Of a stretch of 64,000 bases of DNA, positions 1 to 8,928 are shown piece after piece (position 1 is the first letter of the stretch; the number at the start of each line of letters is the position of its first letter). This stretch comes from UMGS1532 sp045542355 (lineage in GTDB: Bacteria > Bacillota > Clostridia > Oscillospirales > Acutalibacteraceae): assembly GCA_045542355.1 (NCBI GenBank), contig JAZQKX010000036.1, positions 34,066-98,065 on the forward strand, given 5' to 3'. The notes beneath the pieces were generated by a model that had not been told where the DNA came from, searched no databases, and saw nothing but the letters and a program-made list of their open reading frames with translations. The position numbers and the translations under genes were made by a program.

Positions 1-821
1 ATTTTCGCGGTTTCGCCCCAGCCCTTGATTGCGGTGAGGGGAGTGCGAAGCTCATGGGATACAGAGGAGATAAAGTCGTTTTTCATTTCCTCGGCGGTGG
101 AAAGCTCGGCTGCCATGTAGTTTATGGTGTCGCAAAGCTCACCGATTTCGTCCCCCTCCTTAACTTCAAGCCTTGAGCGGAAGTCACCCATGGCAATTCT
201 GCGGGCGGTACGGGAAACCTCCTGCACAGGTACCACTATGGAGCGGTTGAAATATCTGCCCGAAAAACTGGCGAAAATCACCAACAAAACACCGAATACA
301 ACAGCGGTGAGCATAGTGACAGCAAAGCGACTGTAGACAGGTTGCATGGAAATTATCCATCTTACAGCGCCGTGGGCACCGTAGCCTGTGTCGTCCAGCA
401 TAAAGGTTTCAGCCATTATGTCGTCGCCCTCCACCGTTTCGCCGATAAAGGAGCCTGTGCCAGAGGCTGAAGCTTTGGCAATTTCATAGTCGGGCATGGC
501 GGTGGTATCAGGCTTGAAACCGCTGGTGTCGGCAATTATATTGCCCACCTTGTCGACTATCTGCACCTGCATTTTTTCACTGTGCTCAAATTTTTCTACA
601 TATTCTCTCGCTGTGGCACCAAAATTTTCGGCGGTGGAATAGCTGAGGCCTGTGAAAAATCTGGCATAGCCGTCTGCCTGAGAACGCGCCATGTTGCAAT
701 AGTAAGAATACATAAAGAAGCCCAGAGCTACTTCGACTATGAGCACACCTGCAATTATAGAGAAAAGTATGTTTACAAGCCAGCGCCTTGTAATTCCTTT
801 AACCTTTATAACGGTTTCCAA
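1..821 (-). CDS. Sensor histidine kinase, 3' end outside window
   Basis: N-terminal 273 residues of a membrane sensor kinase, the partner of the response regulator encoded just upstream. Start is TTG at 821-819 with an AGGAGGT ribosome site at 828-834; there is no better ATG. A first membrane helix lies at about residues 12-36 and a second at about 130-150. They flank an extracytoplasmic sensor region of about 95 residues with no domain I recognise. A HAMP-like linker follows, then the HisKA H-box (FISSVSHELRTPLTAIKGW) with the phospho-accepting His. The ATPase domain lies beyond position 1. It is the last gene of the lipoprotein-regulator-kinase operon, separated from the regulator gene by about 100 bp that carry a repeat. 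The stimulus is unknown. Confidence 0.93.
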   Translation of the reverse strand, partial: METVIKVKGITRRWLVNILFSIIAGVLIVEVALGFFMYSYYCNMARSQADGYARFFTGLSYSTAENFGATAREYVEKFEHSEKMQVQIVDKVGNIIADTSGFKPDTTAMPDYEIAKASASGTGSFIGETVEGDDIMAETFMLDDTGYGAHGAVRWIISMQPVYSRFAVTMLTAVVFGVLLVIFASFSGRYFNRSIVVPVQEVSRTARRIAMGDFRSRLEVKEGDEIGELCDTINYMAAELSTAEEMKNDFISSVSHELRTPLTAIKGWGETAK

Positions 822-840
822 GATTCCACCTCCTTTTAGA

Positions 841-918
841 TATCAGATACTAGACCTGTATGTGTTCGCAAAGCCAACACCGAAATTATTCACTATTCGT
901 TTTTCACTGCACATTATA
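841..918 (-). repeat. Dispersed intergenic repeat, copy A
   Basis: The gap between the regulator and kinase genes, read on the minus strand, contains AGTGAAAAACGAATAGTGAA, then TTCGGTGTTGGCTTTGCGAA, then CACATACAGG and ATCTGATATCT. The same order of blocks occurs at 36941-37090 on the plus strand. It lies inside an operon, just upstream of the kinase ribosome site. It encodes nothing recognisable. Confidence 0.6.
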
Positions 919-925
919 GATGTGC

Positions 926-1627
926 TTATTCTGTCTGCCACTTATAGCCCATGCCCCAAACCGTGATAAGATGGGAGGGCTTGGAGGGGTTGTCCTCAAT
1001 CTTCATACGGAGTCGGCGGATATTAACATCCACTATCTTTTCCTCGCTAAAGTAGTTTTCGCCCCATACATGGTGGAGGATATCTGTTCTGTCCAGAGCC
1101 ACGTCGGGCTGGGTGAAGAAATATTCAATAATCTGGAATTCAACCTGAGTCAGTTCAATATTTCTGCCGTTTTTGTGGAGGGTACGACGGCGGAGATTAA
1201 GGGTGAATTCACCCAGAGTTATCTCATTGTCGGATTTTGCGCCAACGTGGTTTTGCATGTCTACTCGACGGTATAGACAGTCCACACGGGCGGTGAGCTC
1301 GGTGGGGCTGAAAGGCTTGGTTATGTAGTCGTCGGCTCCCATCATAAGACCGCTGATTTTGTCCATTTCCTGAGTTCTTGCCGTCAGCATGATAATACCC
1401 AGAGTCTGGGAGCGTTTTCTAAGCTCCTTACAAAGGGTAAAGCCGTCCATTTCGGGCATGGAAATATCAAGGAGAGCAATGTCAAAATCCCCTCCCGATT
1501 CGTCGAATATTCTGAGAGCTTCGGCGCCTGTACCCGCCTCCACAGTTTCGTAGCCAACCCTCTTTAAATTAATTACCTCAAACTCACGAATGGCTGTTTC
1601 GTCCTCTACAACCAGTACCCTTTTCAT
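926..1627 (-). CDS. OmpR/PhoB-family response regulator
   Basis: A 233-residue two-component regulator. The receiver domain (about 1-118) has the acidic pocket VVEDE, the phospho-accepting Asp54 (ALLD), the LTA switch residue region and the KPF lysine. A winged-helix DNA-binding domain (about 130-230) follows, with the typical TRTDILHHVWG and VDVNIRRLRMKIE segments. The start ATG overlaps the stop of the lipoprotein gene (ATGA), so the two are translationally coupled. The kinase that presumably phosphorylates it is next downstream. Target genes are not evident. Confidence 0.95.
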   Translation of the reverse strand: MKRVLVVEDETAIREFEVINLKRVGYETVEAGTGAEALRIFDESGGDFDIALLDISMPEMDGFTLCKELRKRSQTLGIIMLTARTQEMDKISGLMMGADDYITKPFSPTELTARVDCLYRRVDMQNHVGAKSDNEITLGEFTLNLRRRTLHKNGRNIELTQVEFQIIEYFFTQPDVALDRTDILHHVWGENYFSEEKIVDVNIRRLRMKIEDNPSKPSHLITVWGMGYKWQTE

Positions 1628-2943
1628 TCTCCGTTTCCCTCCGTAATATTTTGTGAAAAAACCGATTTTACCTTATCCTCGGTGATGTTCAGTTTGTTGT
1701 CTTTTTCGTGTATTTTGCAAAGATAAACCGACTTGTCGTTTTTGTCGATTATAAACATGTCTCTGTAGTCATTCTTATCGAAGCCATCGCGGTTTACAGC
1801 AATGAGGCTTAGCACCTTTTCTCCCAAGCCTTTTTTGGCGTTGTAGCTATAAAGGTCGATGCCGTCGTTTTCTCCTGAGTAAACACAGCTGAATTTACCC
1901 TGCCAGTCACTCTGCACCTTGATTTTATACTGCATAAGCTTGGATATCACCGATTTCTCCACTGTGTGGAGCTTTCTGTCGCGGTATTCTTTCCATTCAG
2001 TGAGGTAAAGGGCGGAGTCACTGTTACCGCCGCTGGGAAGCACCGTCATGCAGGGTATATCCAAATCTCCGTCGCCGTCTACATCACCGCAGTTAAGGGC
2101 TTGGTATCTGCCTGTTATAACATTGGCTTTGCCTCCCCCTGAAGACAGGGGTATGGAAAGTTTTCCGTTATTTATCGTAACAATTTCGGTGAAATATCCA
2201 CCGTCGGCGGTGGTGGCGTCGATGTAAAGGGCGGGGGAGCCATCAATCTTTGTTTTATGAAATTTCTTAACCGCTGAAATGCTACCGCTGAGCAGGGTGT
2301 TCCCCCATTCGTAAAGCTTGTTTTCTTCGCCATAGAGCATACTGCAACGGGTTGTCTTGGTGTCGGGGTCGGTGGTGAGAATGAGAAGCTCGTTACCTTC
2401 GCCCTCTGCCACGTCATAAACGCAGAAATCGGTATATCCGCTTTCGTACATAGGAAGGAGAGAGCCACTCTTGAGGGCGAAGACGGTGAGTCTGGTTTCG
2501 GGAGCGCCGTAGATGCTCCAAGCCACCAGAACTTCCTCCGATTGGTCGCCGTTAAGGTCGGCCAATTCCACCCTTTCAATGTCGGTGCCGCCAAGACTGA
2601 AATCGCTTAGCACCCGCCATTCCTTGCTTTCGCTATCTATTACGCTCATGTGAAGCTCTGAGCCGTTTTCTGTGGTGAGGGAGTAGAAAGCCAAGGCCTC
2701 CTCTCCGCCGTCTCCGTCGGTATCTTTAACTATGAAAGCGGTGCGCCAATCCCCCGATTTGGGGCTTTTAAGGGTGAACTTTTTGCCCACGGTGGATTCC
2801 AGCGCCTCACTGATTTCTCTGAGGTTGCCCTGAGGCTCGGGAGCGCGGAGAAGGGTATCGGTTTCGCCCAGCATATAGTTGCATCCCGTTAGCAAAAAAA
2901 TGCATACAGAAACGCAGATAATCATACTCAACAGACGTTTCAA
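1624..2943 (-). CDS. VCBS/FG-GAP-repeat lipoprotein, operon with two-component system
   Basis: A 439-residue predicted lipoprotein. I take the TTG at 2943 as start because an AAAGGAGGG site lies 6-7 bases upstream and it gives a clean signal peptide (KRLLSMIICV...LLTGC) with Cys near residue 21. An ATG 16 codons further up lacks a ribosome site. The mature part contains calcium-binding-like repeats: DTDGDGGEEAL, DLNGDQSEEVL and DVDGDGDLDIP, typical of VCBS/FG-GAP propeller blades. As first gene of the operon with a kinase and regulator, it may be an extracytoplasmic sensor or accessory protein. That role is inferred from position only. Confidence 0.85.
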   Translation of the reverse strand: MKRLLSMIICVSVCIFLLTGCNYMLGETDTLLRAPEPQGNLREISEALESTVGKKFTLKSPKSGDWRTAFIVKDTDGDGGEEALAFYSLTTENGSELHMSVIDSESKEWRVLSDFSLGGTDIERVELADLNGDQSEEVLVAWSIYGAPETRLTVFALKSGSLLPMYESGYTDFCVYDVAEGEGNELLILTTDPDTKTTRCSMLYGEENKLYEWGNTLLSGSISAVKKFHKTKIDGSPALYIDATTADGGYFTEIVTINNGKLSIPLSSGGGKANVITGRYQALNCGDVDGDGDLDIPCMTVLPSGGNSDSALYLTEWKEYRDRKLHTVEKSVISKLMQYKIKVQSDWQGKFSCVYSGENDGIDLYSYNAKKGLGEKVLSLIAVNRDGFDKNDYRDMFIIDKNDKSVYLCKIHEKDNKLNITEDKVKSVFSQNITEGNGE

Positions 2944-2993
2944 ACCGCACCCTCCTTTTAAAATCTTAATTTGAACATTTCTATTCAGCATTA

Positions 2994-2999
2994 ATTATA
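2994..2999 (-). promoter_or_regulatory. -10 box for the lipoprotein/two-component operon
   Basis: On the minus strand TGGTATAAT gives a perfect -10 with the TG of an extended -10, about 50 bases before the TTG start at 2943. No good -35 is visible (TTTCAA at 17-bp spacing). The 2944-3276 gap also holds the plus-strand promoter at 3181-3209 and AT-rich sequence with two copies of GTGTTGCAAA; I see no gene in it. Confidence 0.6.
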
Positions 3000-3180
3000 C
3001 CACAAACACTCACGGTTTGAAAAGTCTTTTTTATAGAATTTGCAAATTATTTATTTTTTATAATAAAAAGCATAAAAACTTATTACCCATTATCAACCCG
3101 AAATCCTTTGATTTCAACGGTTTTCCCAAAGTGTTGCAAAAAATTACCTAAAATTACCCCCTCCAATTATTAAATATGTG

Positions 3181-3209
3181 TTGCAAATTAACAAGTGTTG
3201 TTATATAAT
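3181..3209 (+). promoter_or_regulatory. Sigma-A promoter of the polysaccharide operon
   Basis: TTGCAA at 3181-3186, a 17-base spacer and TATAAT at 3204-3209, about 70 bases upstream of the first glycosyltransferase. The element GTGTTGCAAA occurs at the -35 and again about 50 bases upstream. No terminator separates this promoter from the ten genes that follow. Confidence 0.8.
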
Positions 3210-3276
3210 ATATAGGTATTATGGGTTAGTGTGGATAACTGTAGCCTGATTAAATATGTGCGAAAGGATGGGACTC

Positions 3277-4461
3277 ATGAAAGTTTTTCAGATTAATACC
3301 GTTTTGAACGGTAGCACGGGCAAGATTGCACGGGGTATATACGAAATAGCGAAACAAAGCGGAATAGAGGGAAAAATAGCATATTCCAGAGGTCCCGAGA
3401 TGGACAACCCTGATTACATAAAAATCGGCTCAAAGCTAGGGGTTTATATACATGGTGTGTTGGCAAGAATTTTTGACTCATCAGGGCTTCACTCCCGATT
3501 TGCAACAAAGCAGTTAATTGGGGAAATAGAGAAGTTTCAGCCCGATATAATCCATCTGCACAATATCCACGGCTACTATCTTAACTACAAAATGCTTCTA
3601 AAATACATAGCCGAGAAAAACATCAAAACGGTCTACACTCTCCACGACTGCTGGAGTTTCACAGGGCATTGCGCCTATTTTGATATGGCAGGATGCGAAA
3701 AGTGGCGAACAGGGTGTCACCGTTGTCCCAATAAAAAATCCTATCCTAAAAGTTTTATCTTCGATAGGTCGAAAAAAAACTATCAGCTAAAAAAGAAGCT
3801 TTTCAAAAATGTTGAAGATCTTACTATTGTCACCCCCTCAAAGTGGTTGGCAGAGATAACAGCTGAGTCTTTTTTAGGAAACCGAGAAATAAAGGTTATT
3901 CACAACGGAATAGACCTTAATCTCTTCAAACCAACAGAATCCCACTTCAGAGAAAAACACAATTTAGGAAACAAAAAAATTCTTTTGGGCGTTGCAGGGG
4001 TTTGGGAGCCTCGAAAGGGAATGGATGATTTTCTAACCCTCAGAGAAAGATTAAGCCACGACTATGCGATAGTTTTGGTGGGGCTTACCGAAAAGCAGAT
4101 AACCGAGTTGCCCGATGGTATAATTGGCATCACCCGCACCGAAAGCGCAGAGGAACTGGCGGGAATCTATACAACATCTGATATATTCGTTAACCCAACC
4201 TACGAGGATAATTTCCCAACGGTTAATCTAGAGGCATTGGCATGCGGAACCCCTGTTATTACCTACAACACAGGCGGCAGTCCCGAAAGCGTAGATGAAA
4301 CCTGCGGCGGTGTGGTTGAAAAGGGTAACGTTACAGAACTGGAGAAAAAAATTATTGATGTTATGGAGCGCGAGTCTGCCATAGAAAATAAATTTATTTT
4401 AGATCAAGAAGATTGCTACGAAAAGTATTGTGACTTTTATAAAGAAAGCTGCGTTAAATAA
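3277..4461 (+). CDS. Glycosyltransferase, GT4-like (GT-B fold)
   Basis: A 394-residue cytoplasmic glycosyltransferase, predicted to add a sugar to a lipid-linked repeat unit. The N-terminal domain starts KVFQINTVLNGSTGKIARGI, a glycine-rich acceptor-side loop. The C-terminal nucleotide-sugar domain has GVWEPRKGMDDF and the E-x7-E type motif in EDNFPTVNLEALACGTPV. A cysteine-rich patch (CWSFTGHCAYFDMAGCEKW...CHRC) is common in this subgroup. Start 3277 is preferred over the ATG at 3256 because AAAGGA sits 8 bases before it. First gene of the operon. Donor and linkage cannot be read from the sequence. Confidence 0.9.
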   Translation: MKVFQINTVLNGSTGKIARGIYEIAKQSGIEGKIAYSRGPEMDNPDYIKIGSKLGVYIHGVLARIFDSSGLHSRFATKQLIGEIEKFQPDIIHLHNIHGYYLNYKMLLKYIAEKNIKTVYTLHDCWSFTGHCAYFDMAGCEKWRTGCHRCPNKKSYPKSFIFDRSKKNYQLKKKLFKNVEDLTIVTPSKWLAEITAESFLGNREIKVIHNGIDLNLFKPTESHFREKHNLGNKKILLGVAGVWEPRKGMDDFLTLRERLSHDYAIVLVGLTEKQITELPDGIIGITRTESAEELAGIYTTSDIFVNPTYEDNFPTVNLEALACGTPVITYNTGGSPESVDETCGGVVEKGNVTELEKKIIDVMERESAIENKFILDQEDCYEKYCDFYKESCVK

Positions 4462-4482
4462 GCGCAAGAAAGGAAGCGAATC

Positions 4483-5643
4483 GTGAAGGTTATAAATTTG
4501 CATCTCACGGGCTCTTATACAGAGGGCTACAGCTACCACGAAAACCTACTGACGAAATATCACCGATCATTGGGTCACGAAACATATCTGATAACCACCC
4601 CTATGACCATTGATAAAGATGGTAACCGCGTACCGATTGAGAATATGGAGTCCTATACAAATGACAATGGTGTCAGAATAATCAGACTTCCTTATTTATT
4701 CCGAAATAAAATAGCAAAAAAACTTAAATGGTATAAGAATCTTTATAAGACGCTTTGTGATATCAAACCGGATATAATCTATATGCACAACTGTCAGTCT
4801 CTGGATTCGAGAACGGTCGCTAAATATCTTAAAAAGCACCCAAATGTTGTGGCTTATGCCGATAACCATAGTGATTTTTCAAATTCAGCAAGAGGATGGT
4901 TCTCCAAAAATGTGTTGCATAAAATTTTATGGCGTTATATTGCAACCAAGGTGGAGCCATACATAACTAAATTTTATGGAGTTTTACCTGCCCGTGTGGA
5001 CTTTTTAAAAGACTTATATAAGCTACCCGCAGAAAAATGTGAACTGCTTGTTATGGGTGCCGATGACCAGCTGGTTGAAGCCAACATGAAGCCCGAAATC
5101 AAAGCGGAGACACGTGAGAAATACGGCATTGCTCCCGATGACTTTCTTTTGGTGTTCGGTGGAAAGATAGATTTATTTAAGCAACAGATTCTGCTCCTTA
5201 TAGATGCCGTTAACGAAATTGAAAACCCCAAATTAAAGCTTATAGTTTTCGGTCCCGTTGTGAACGAAATGAGGGAAGCTCTTGAATCCCGCGTCAGCGA
5301 TAAGGTGCAGTATATAGGTTGGGTTAAATCTGAGGATTCATACCCCTTGTTTGCCGCCTGTGATTTGGCTGTTTTCCCAGGAAGACATTCGGTTTTCTGG
5401 GAGCAGGTTGCAGGGCAGGGAATCCCCTTGCTTGTGAAGCATTGGCAAGGCACCACCCATATTGACGTCGGTGGAAATGTTAAATTTCTCTATGATGATT
5501 CAAAGGACGAAATAAAATCGGCAATATTGGAAATCATGGACAATCCTCAGCTATACGCCGAAATGAAGCAGATAGCCATGGAAAAAGGAATGAAAGAATT
5601 TTCCTATCTGGATATTGCAAGAAGAAGTATTGAAGAGGTTTAA
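4483..5643 (+). CDS. Glycosyltransferase, GT4-like
   Basis: A 386-residue protein with a GT-B layout. It starts at a GTG behind AAAGGAAG. The N-terminal half begins KVINLHLTGSYTEGYSYHEN and the C-terminal half has LVFGGKIDLFKQ and GRHSVFWEQVAGQGIPLLV, the latter in the place of the usual donor-binding E-x7-E region. It lies 21 bases after the first transferase and ends three bases before the polymerase gene, so it belongs to the same transcript. Sugar specificity is unknown. Confidence 0.85.
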   Translation: MKVINLHLTGSYTEGYSYHENLLTKYHRSLGHETYLITTPMTIDKDGNRVPIENMESYTNDNGVRIIRLPYLFRNKIAKKLKWYKNLYKTLCDIKPDIIYMHNCQSLDSRTVAKYLKKHPNVVAYADNHSDFSNSARGWFSKNVLHKILWRYIATKVEPYITKFYGVLPARVDFLKDLYKLPAEKCELLVMGADDQLVEANMKPEIKAETREKYGIAPDDFLLVFGGKIDLFKQQILLLIDAVNEIENPKLKLIVFGPVVNEMREALESRVSDKVQYIGWVKSEDSYPLFAACDLAVFPGRHSVFWEQVAGQGIPLLVKHWQGTTHIDVGGNVKFLYDDSKDEIKSAILEIMDNPQLYAEMKQIAMEKGMKEFSYLDIARRSIEEV

Positions 5644-5646
5644 GGA

Positions 5647-6879
5647 ATGGGCGTTTTAGCACTTTTTTCTGTATATATAAGAGAAATGTTCTTCTCTTTA
5701 CTCGCCGTTTTTGGAATGGATATATCCAGCGGAAACCACATGAAGGTTTTCTATGTTCTTGTAACAGGTGTGTGTGTTGCAACCTTTGTTCATCAGACGG
5801 TATCTAAGATTCAGCTTTCAAAAAAGGAAATGGGTTTAATTTTTGCCTTTGCAATTTTGCTGGTAGCTTTTCTCTTTGTTCCAAGAATTGTCTATAGAGG
5901 CGTACCGAGTGCATATCAAGGAGCTGTGCTCACTGCATTCTCCAGTGTGCTTTCGGCATTTCTTATGGGAGTACTTGCAAGACGAGGTAACCTTATCCAC
6001 GCCATGGCTGGTGCAGTACCATGGATTGTAATCTTTAACACGGTTTCTTCTTTTATGGTTGTTTTCGGCACTTCGGATACAAACACGGGAGGCTACATCA
6101 GCGACGACAGTGGCTTTGGATATCAGGGACTTTCGTATTTTATTGCCGAAACCTACGCAATGAATATTTTTTACATCAAAAACCAACATAATATTAAGAA
6201 AAACACCACCTTTTCCAAAGGGGGTTGGAACACCTTTTTCCAATGTCTGATACCGCTCCACATGCTGATGGTTATGTTGGCGGGTGGACGTGGCGCATTT
6301 GTTTTGGTGTGCATTCTTTCGGTTTACTATTTCATGATGGATTCCGCTAACGTTGGTAAAAATATCAAAAACCTTATTTTGATGACAGGCTTTATTATTG
6401 TTGTTTTTGTTTTGGCATCCACATCAAGCCTTGAATATTCAGGCTTTGACAGAATAATGTCGTTATTAAGCGGTGAAGGAGACGGCAACAGAGCCTTACT
6501 ACAAGATATGGCTTGGTGGGTCTTTAACAAAAAACCCCTGACGGGAAATGGAACAGGCTCGGTTTTCCCAATCCTTAGAACATACTCTCACAACCTTTTC
6601 ACCGATGTTTTGGTGGAATACGGAACAATTGGATTAATAGTAGTTGTAGTTATTGTATATTTAGCAGTAAAAAATCTTATTAGACTGGTAAAAAGCGATT
6701 CGCAGCATCATTTGATTGTTTTAATTGCAATGTGTTGCTTTACCATGGCTATGTTCAGTGGTTATTATCTTACCAATGCGCCGTTGTGGTTTGTTGTGGG
6801 CTTTGTTTTCTCAACAACCCCTGACGAAAAACCGCAAATAAAAAAACCGGTTTGCAAATATGTTAAAATCCGCAGATAG
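5647..6879 (+). CDS. O-antigen/capsule polymerase-like membrane protein (Wzy-type)
   Basis: A 410-residue integral membrane protein with roughly ten to eleven hydrophobic helices and a periplasm-side loop in the last third. That loop contains the conserved-looking PLTGNGTGSV...YSHNLFTDVLVEYGTIGL segment typical of Wzy/WaaL-type polymerases and ligases. In this context, with transferases before and a flippase after it, it most likely joins repeat units at the outer face of the membrane. Wzy proteins are poorly conserved, so the call rests on topology, the HN(L/I)xxDxLxExGxxG pattern and neighbours. It starts three bases after the preceding stop. Confidence 0.8.
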   Translation: MGVLALFSVYIREMFFSLLAVFGMDISSGNHMKVFYVLVTGVCVATFVHQTVSKIQLSKKEMGLIFAFAILLVAFLFVPRIVYRGVPSAYQGAVLTAFSSVLSAFLMGVLARRGNLIHAMAGAVPWIVIFNTVSSFMVVFGTSDTNTGGYISDDSGFGYQGLSYFIAETYAMNIFYIKNQHNIKKNTTFSKGGWNTFFQCLIPLHMLMVMLAGGRGAFVLVCILSVYYFMMDSANVGKNIKNLILMTGFIIVVFVLASTSSLEYSGFDRIMSLLSGEGDGNRALLQDMAWWVFNKKPLTGNGTGSVFPILRTYSHNLFTDVLVEYGTIGLIVVVVIVYLAVKNLIRLVKSDSQHHLIVLIAMCCFTMAMFSGYYLTNAPLWFVVGFVFSTTPDEKPQIKKPVCKYVKIRR

Positions 6880-6893
6880 AGAGGAGATTGATT

Positions 6894-8078
6894 ATGAAAA
6901 TTGCAGTTGCAGGTACAGGCTATGTTGGACTATCTAATGCAATACTTCTGGCAAAAGACCATGAGGTTTGGGCGGTTGATATCATTCCCGAAAAGGTAGA
7001 CTTGATAAACCGCGGAATTTCTCCCATTGTGGACAAGGAGATAGAGGAATATCTATCTAAAGGTGAGCTTAATCTCATCGCCACCACCGACCATGAAAAG
7101 GCGTATGAGGGTGCTGATTTTGTTATAATTTCCACCCCCACTAACTACGATCCCCAGCTTAATTATTTCGATACCTCCTCAGTGGAAAAGGTGATAGAGC
7201 TGGTGATGAAAATAAACACTTCCGCGGTTATGGTTATTAAATCCACCGTCCCAGTTGGCTTCACCCAGAGTGTCAGAGAAAAATATGATTGCGACAGAAT
7301 CATATTCTCACCTGAATTTTTGAGAGAGGGACATGCTCTGTACGACAATCTTTATCCATCAAGAATTATTGTGGGAGTGCCTGATGAAAACTCCGAAATA
7401 AAGGAAAAAGCGGAGCTTTTTGCCCGATGCCTCTCGGAGGGCGCAATCAAGGGAAATATCGAAACCCTTATCTTAAAACCCACCGAGGCAGAGGCGGTTA
7501 AGCTTTTTGCCAATACATATCTCGCCCTCCGCGTATCTTTCTTCAATGAGCTTGATACATACGCCGAGGTGCGCGGACTTGACACCAAGCAGATAATCGA
7601 GGGTGTTTGTCTTGACCCCCGAATCGGCAATCATTACAACAACCCCTCTTTTGGCTATGGGGGTTACTGTCTGCCTAAAGACACAAAACAGCTGTTGGCA
7701 AACTACAACAACGTACCCAACAATATCATTGGAGCTATTGTGGATGCCAACCGCACCCGCAAGGATTTTATTGCCGAGCGTATCATTGCCAGAAACCCAA
7801 AGGTTGTGGGAATCTACAGGCTTACGATGAAAGCCAATTCCGACAATTTCCGTCAGTCGGCTATTCAGGGTGTTATGAAGCGCATCAAAGGAAAGGGAAT
7901 TGAGGTTGTGGTTTATGAGCCCACTCTTCACGAAGACAGCTTCTATAATTCCCGCGTGATAAAGGATAAGGACGAATTCAAGAACATTTGCGATGTCATC
8001 ATTGCTAATCGTTACAGTACTGATCTGGAAGATGTAATGGATAAGGTATATACAAGGGATTTGTATTTCAGAGATTAA
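6894..8078 (+). CDS. ugd: UDP-glucose 6-dehydrogenase
   Basis: Oxidises UDP-glucose to UDP-glucuronate with two NAD+. The 394-residue protein has the Rossmann start KIAVAGTGYVGLSNA, the STPT/KSTVPVG nucleotide region, the helix PTEAEAVKLFANTYLALRVSFFNEL, and the catalytic Cys259 in FGYGGYCLPKDT. I chose ATG 6894 (AGAGGAG 8 bases upstream) over a TTG two codons earlier. Its place in the operon suggests glucuronic acid in the polymer. A related GDP-mannose dehydrogenase cannot be fully excluded, but the short length and motif spacing fit Ugd. Confidence 0.93.
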   Translation: MKIAVAGTGYVGLSNAILLAKDHEVWAVDIIPEKVDLINRGISPIVDKEIEEYLSKGELNLIATTDHEKAYEGADFVIISTPTNYDPQLNYFDTSSVEKVIELVMKINTSAVMVIKSTVPVGFTQSVREKYDCDRIIFSPEFLREGHALYDNLYPSRIIVGVPDENSEIKEKAELFARCLSEGAIKGNIETLILKPTEAEAVKLFANTYLALRVSFFNELDTYAEVRGLDTKQIIEGVCLDPRIGNHYNNPSFGYGGYCLPKDTKQLLANYNNVPNNIIGAIVDANRTRKDFIAERIIARNPKVVGIYRLTMKANSDNFRQSAIQGVMKRIKGKGIEVVVYEPTLHEDSFYNSRVIKDKDEFKNICDVIIANRYSTDLEDVMDKVYTRDLYFRD

Positions 8079-8105
8079 TTTTTACAAAGGAGTGACGAAT
8101 AGTTA

Positions 8106-8903
8106 ATGAAAACTATTGACACAAATGAGCTCAAAACTATTCAACTCAAAATTTTAGATAAGGTTGATGACTTTTGTCAGGCAAACGGAATCAATTATTT
8201 TCTAACATACGGCACCCTTATAGGCGCTGTGCGTCATAAAGGATATATCCCGTGGGATGATGATATTGATATCGGTATGCTCCGCGAGGATTACGACAAG
8301 TTCGTGGCAACCTTTAACGGATTTCATGAGGATTATACCCTCCACTCTTCGGAAGGCGAAAAGTGGTATCCCCTTCCCTTTGCAAAGGTTGGATTTAACA
8401 AAAGCGTATTGCAGGAAGAAAACGAAATGTTGAAGCAAAACATTGGAGTAAATATCGATGTTTTCCCTTTTGACAGATTGCCTTCAAATAAGCTTAGAGC
8501 TAAAATAGTAAGACTGAAAGCCAAGCTTCTTCGTAATATGATAACCCTTAAGGGAATGGTGCCAAATAAGGACCGTACCCTTACAAAAAGAATTTTGCTT
8601 AGGGTGCTGAAATTTGTCCTTCTGCCCTTTTCGGGAAGCGCCCTTGTGGGAATGCAAATAAGAAATGCGACCGCCTGTAAAGAGAAATCAAATTCAGTGG
8701 CTCCTCTGGTATGGGAATGGTGGCAGACCAACGATATAGAAACAGAAAAGCTCGAACCCTGCAAAATGGTCTTTGAGGGCAAAGAGTATCTGGCACCAGT
8801 TGGCTATGACCAATGGTTGCGGGGAAAATACGGAGACTATATGCAGCTTCCACCCGAAGAAAAAAGAGTTTCGCACCATAGATTCACCGCATACTATAAA
8901 TAA
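8106..8903 (+). CDS. LicD-family phosphotransferase 1
   Basis: A 265-residue LicD/FKTN family protein. The hallmark is GAVRHKGYIPWDDDIDIGM followed by REDYDKF, the nucleotidyltransferase-like metal site (DDDID). LicD proteins attach phosphocholine or related phospho-substituents to cell-surface glycans. A second, divergent LicD is encoded at 9840-10736, suggesting two substitution sites or two substrates. No choline kinase or cytidylyltransferase (LicA/LicC) is encoded in this window, so the donor is uncertain. The ribosome site AAAGGAG lies about 12 bases upstream. Confidence 0.9.
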   Translation: MKTIDTNELKTIQLKILDKVDDFCQANGINYFLTYGTLIGAVRHKGYIPWDDDIDIGMLREDYDKFVATFNGFHEDYTLHSSEGEKWYPLPFAKVGFNKSVLQEENEMLKQNIGVNIDVFPFDRLPSNKLRAKIVRLKAKLLRNMITLKGMVPNKDRTLTKRILLRVLKFVLLPFSGSALVGMQIRNATACKEKSNSVAPLVWEWWQTNDIETEKLEPCKMVFEGKEYLAPVGYDQWLRGKYGDYMQLPPEEKRVSHHRFTAYYK

Positions 8904-8928
8904 CACTTCAGATAAGGAATCAACCGAA

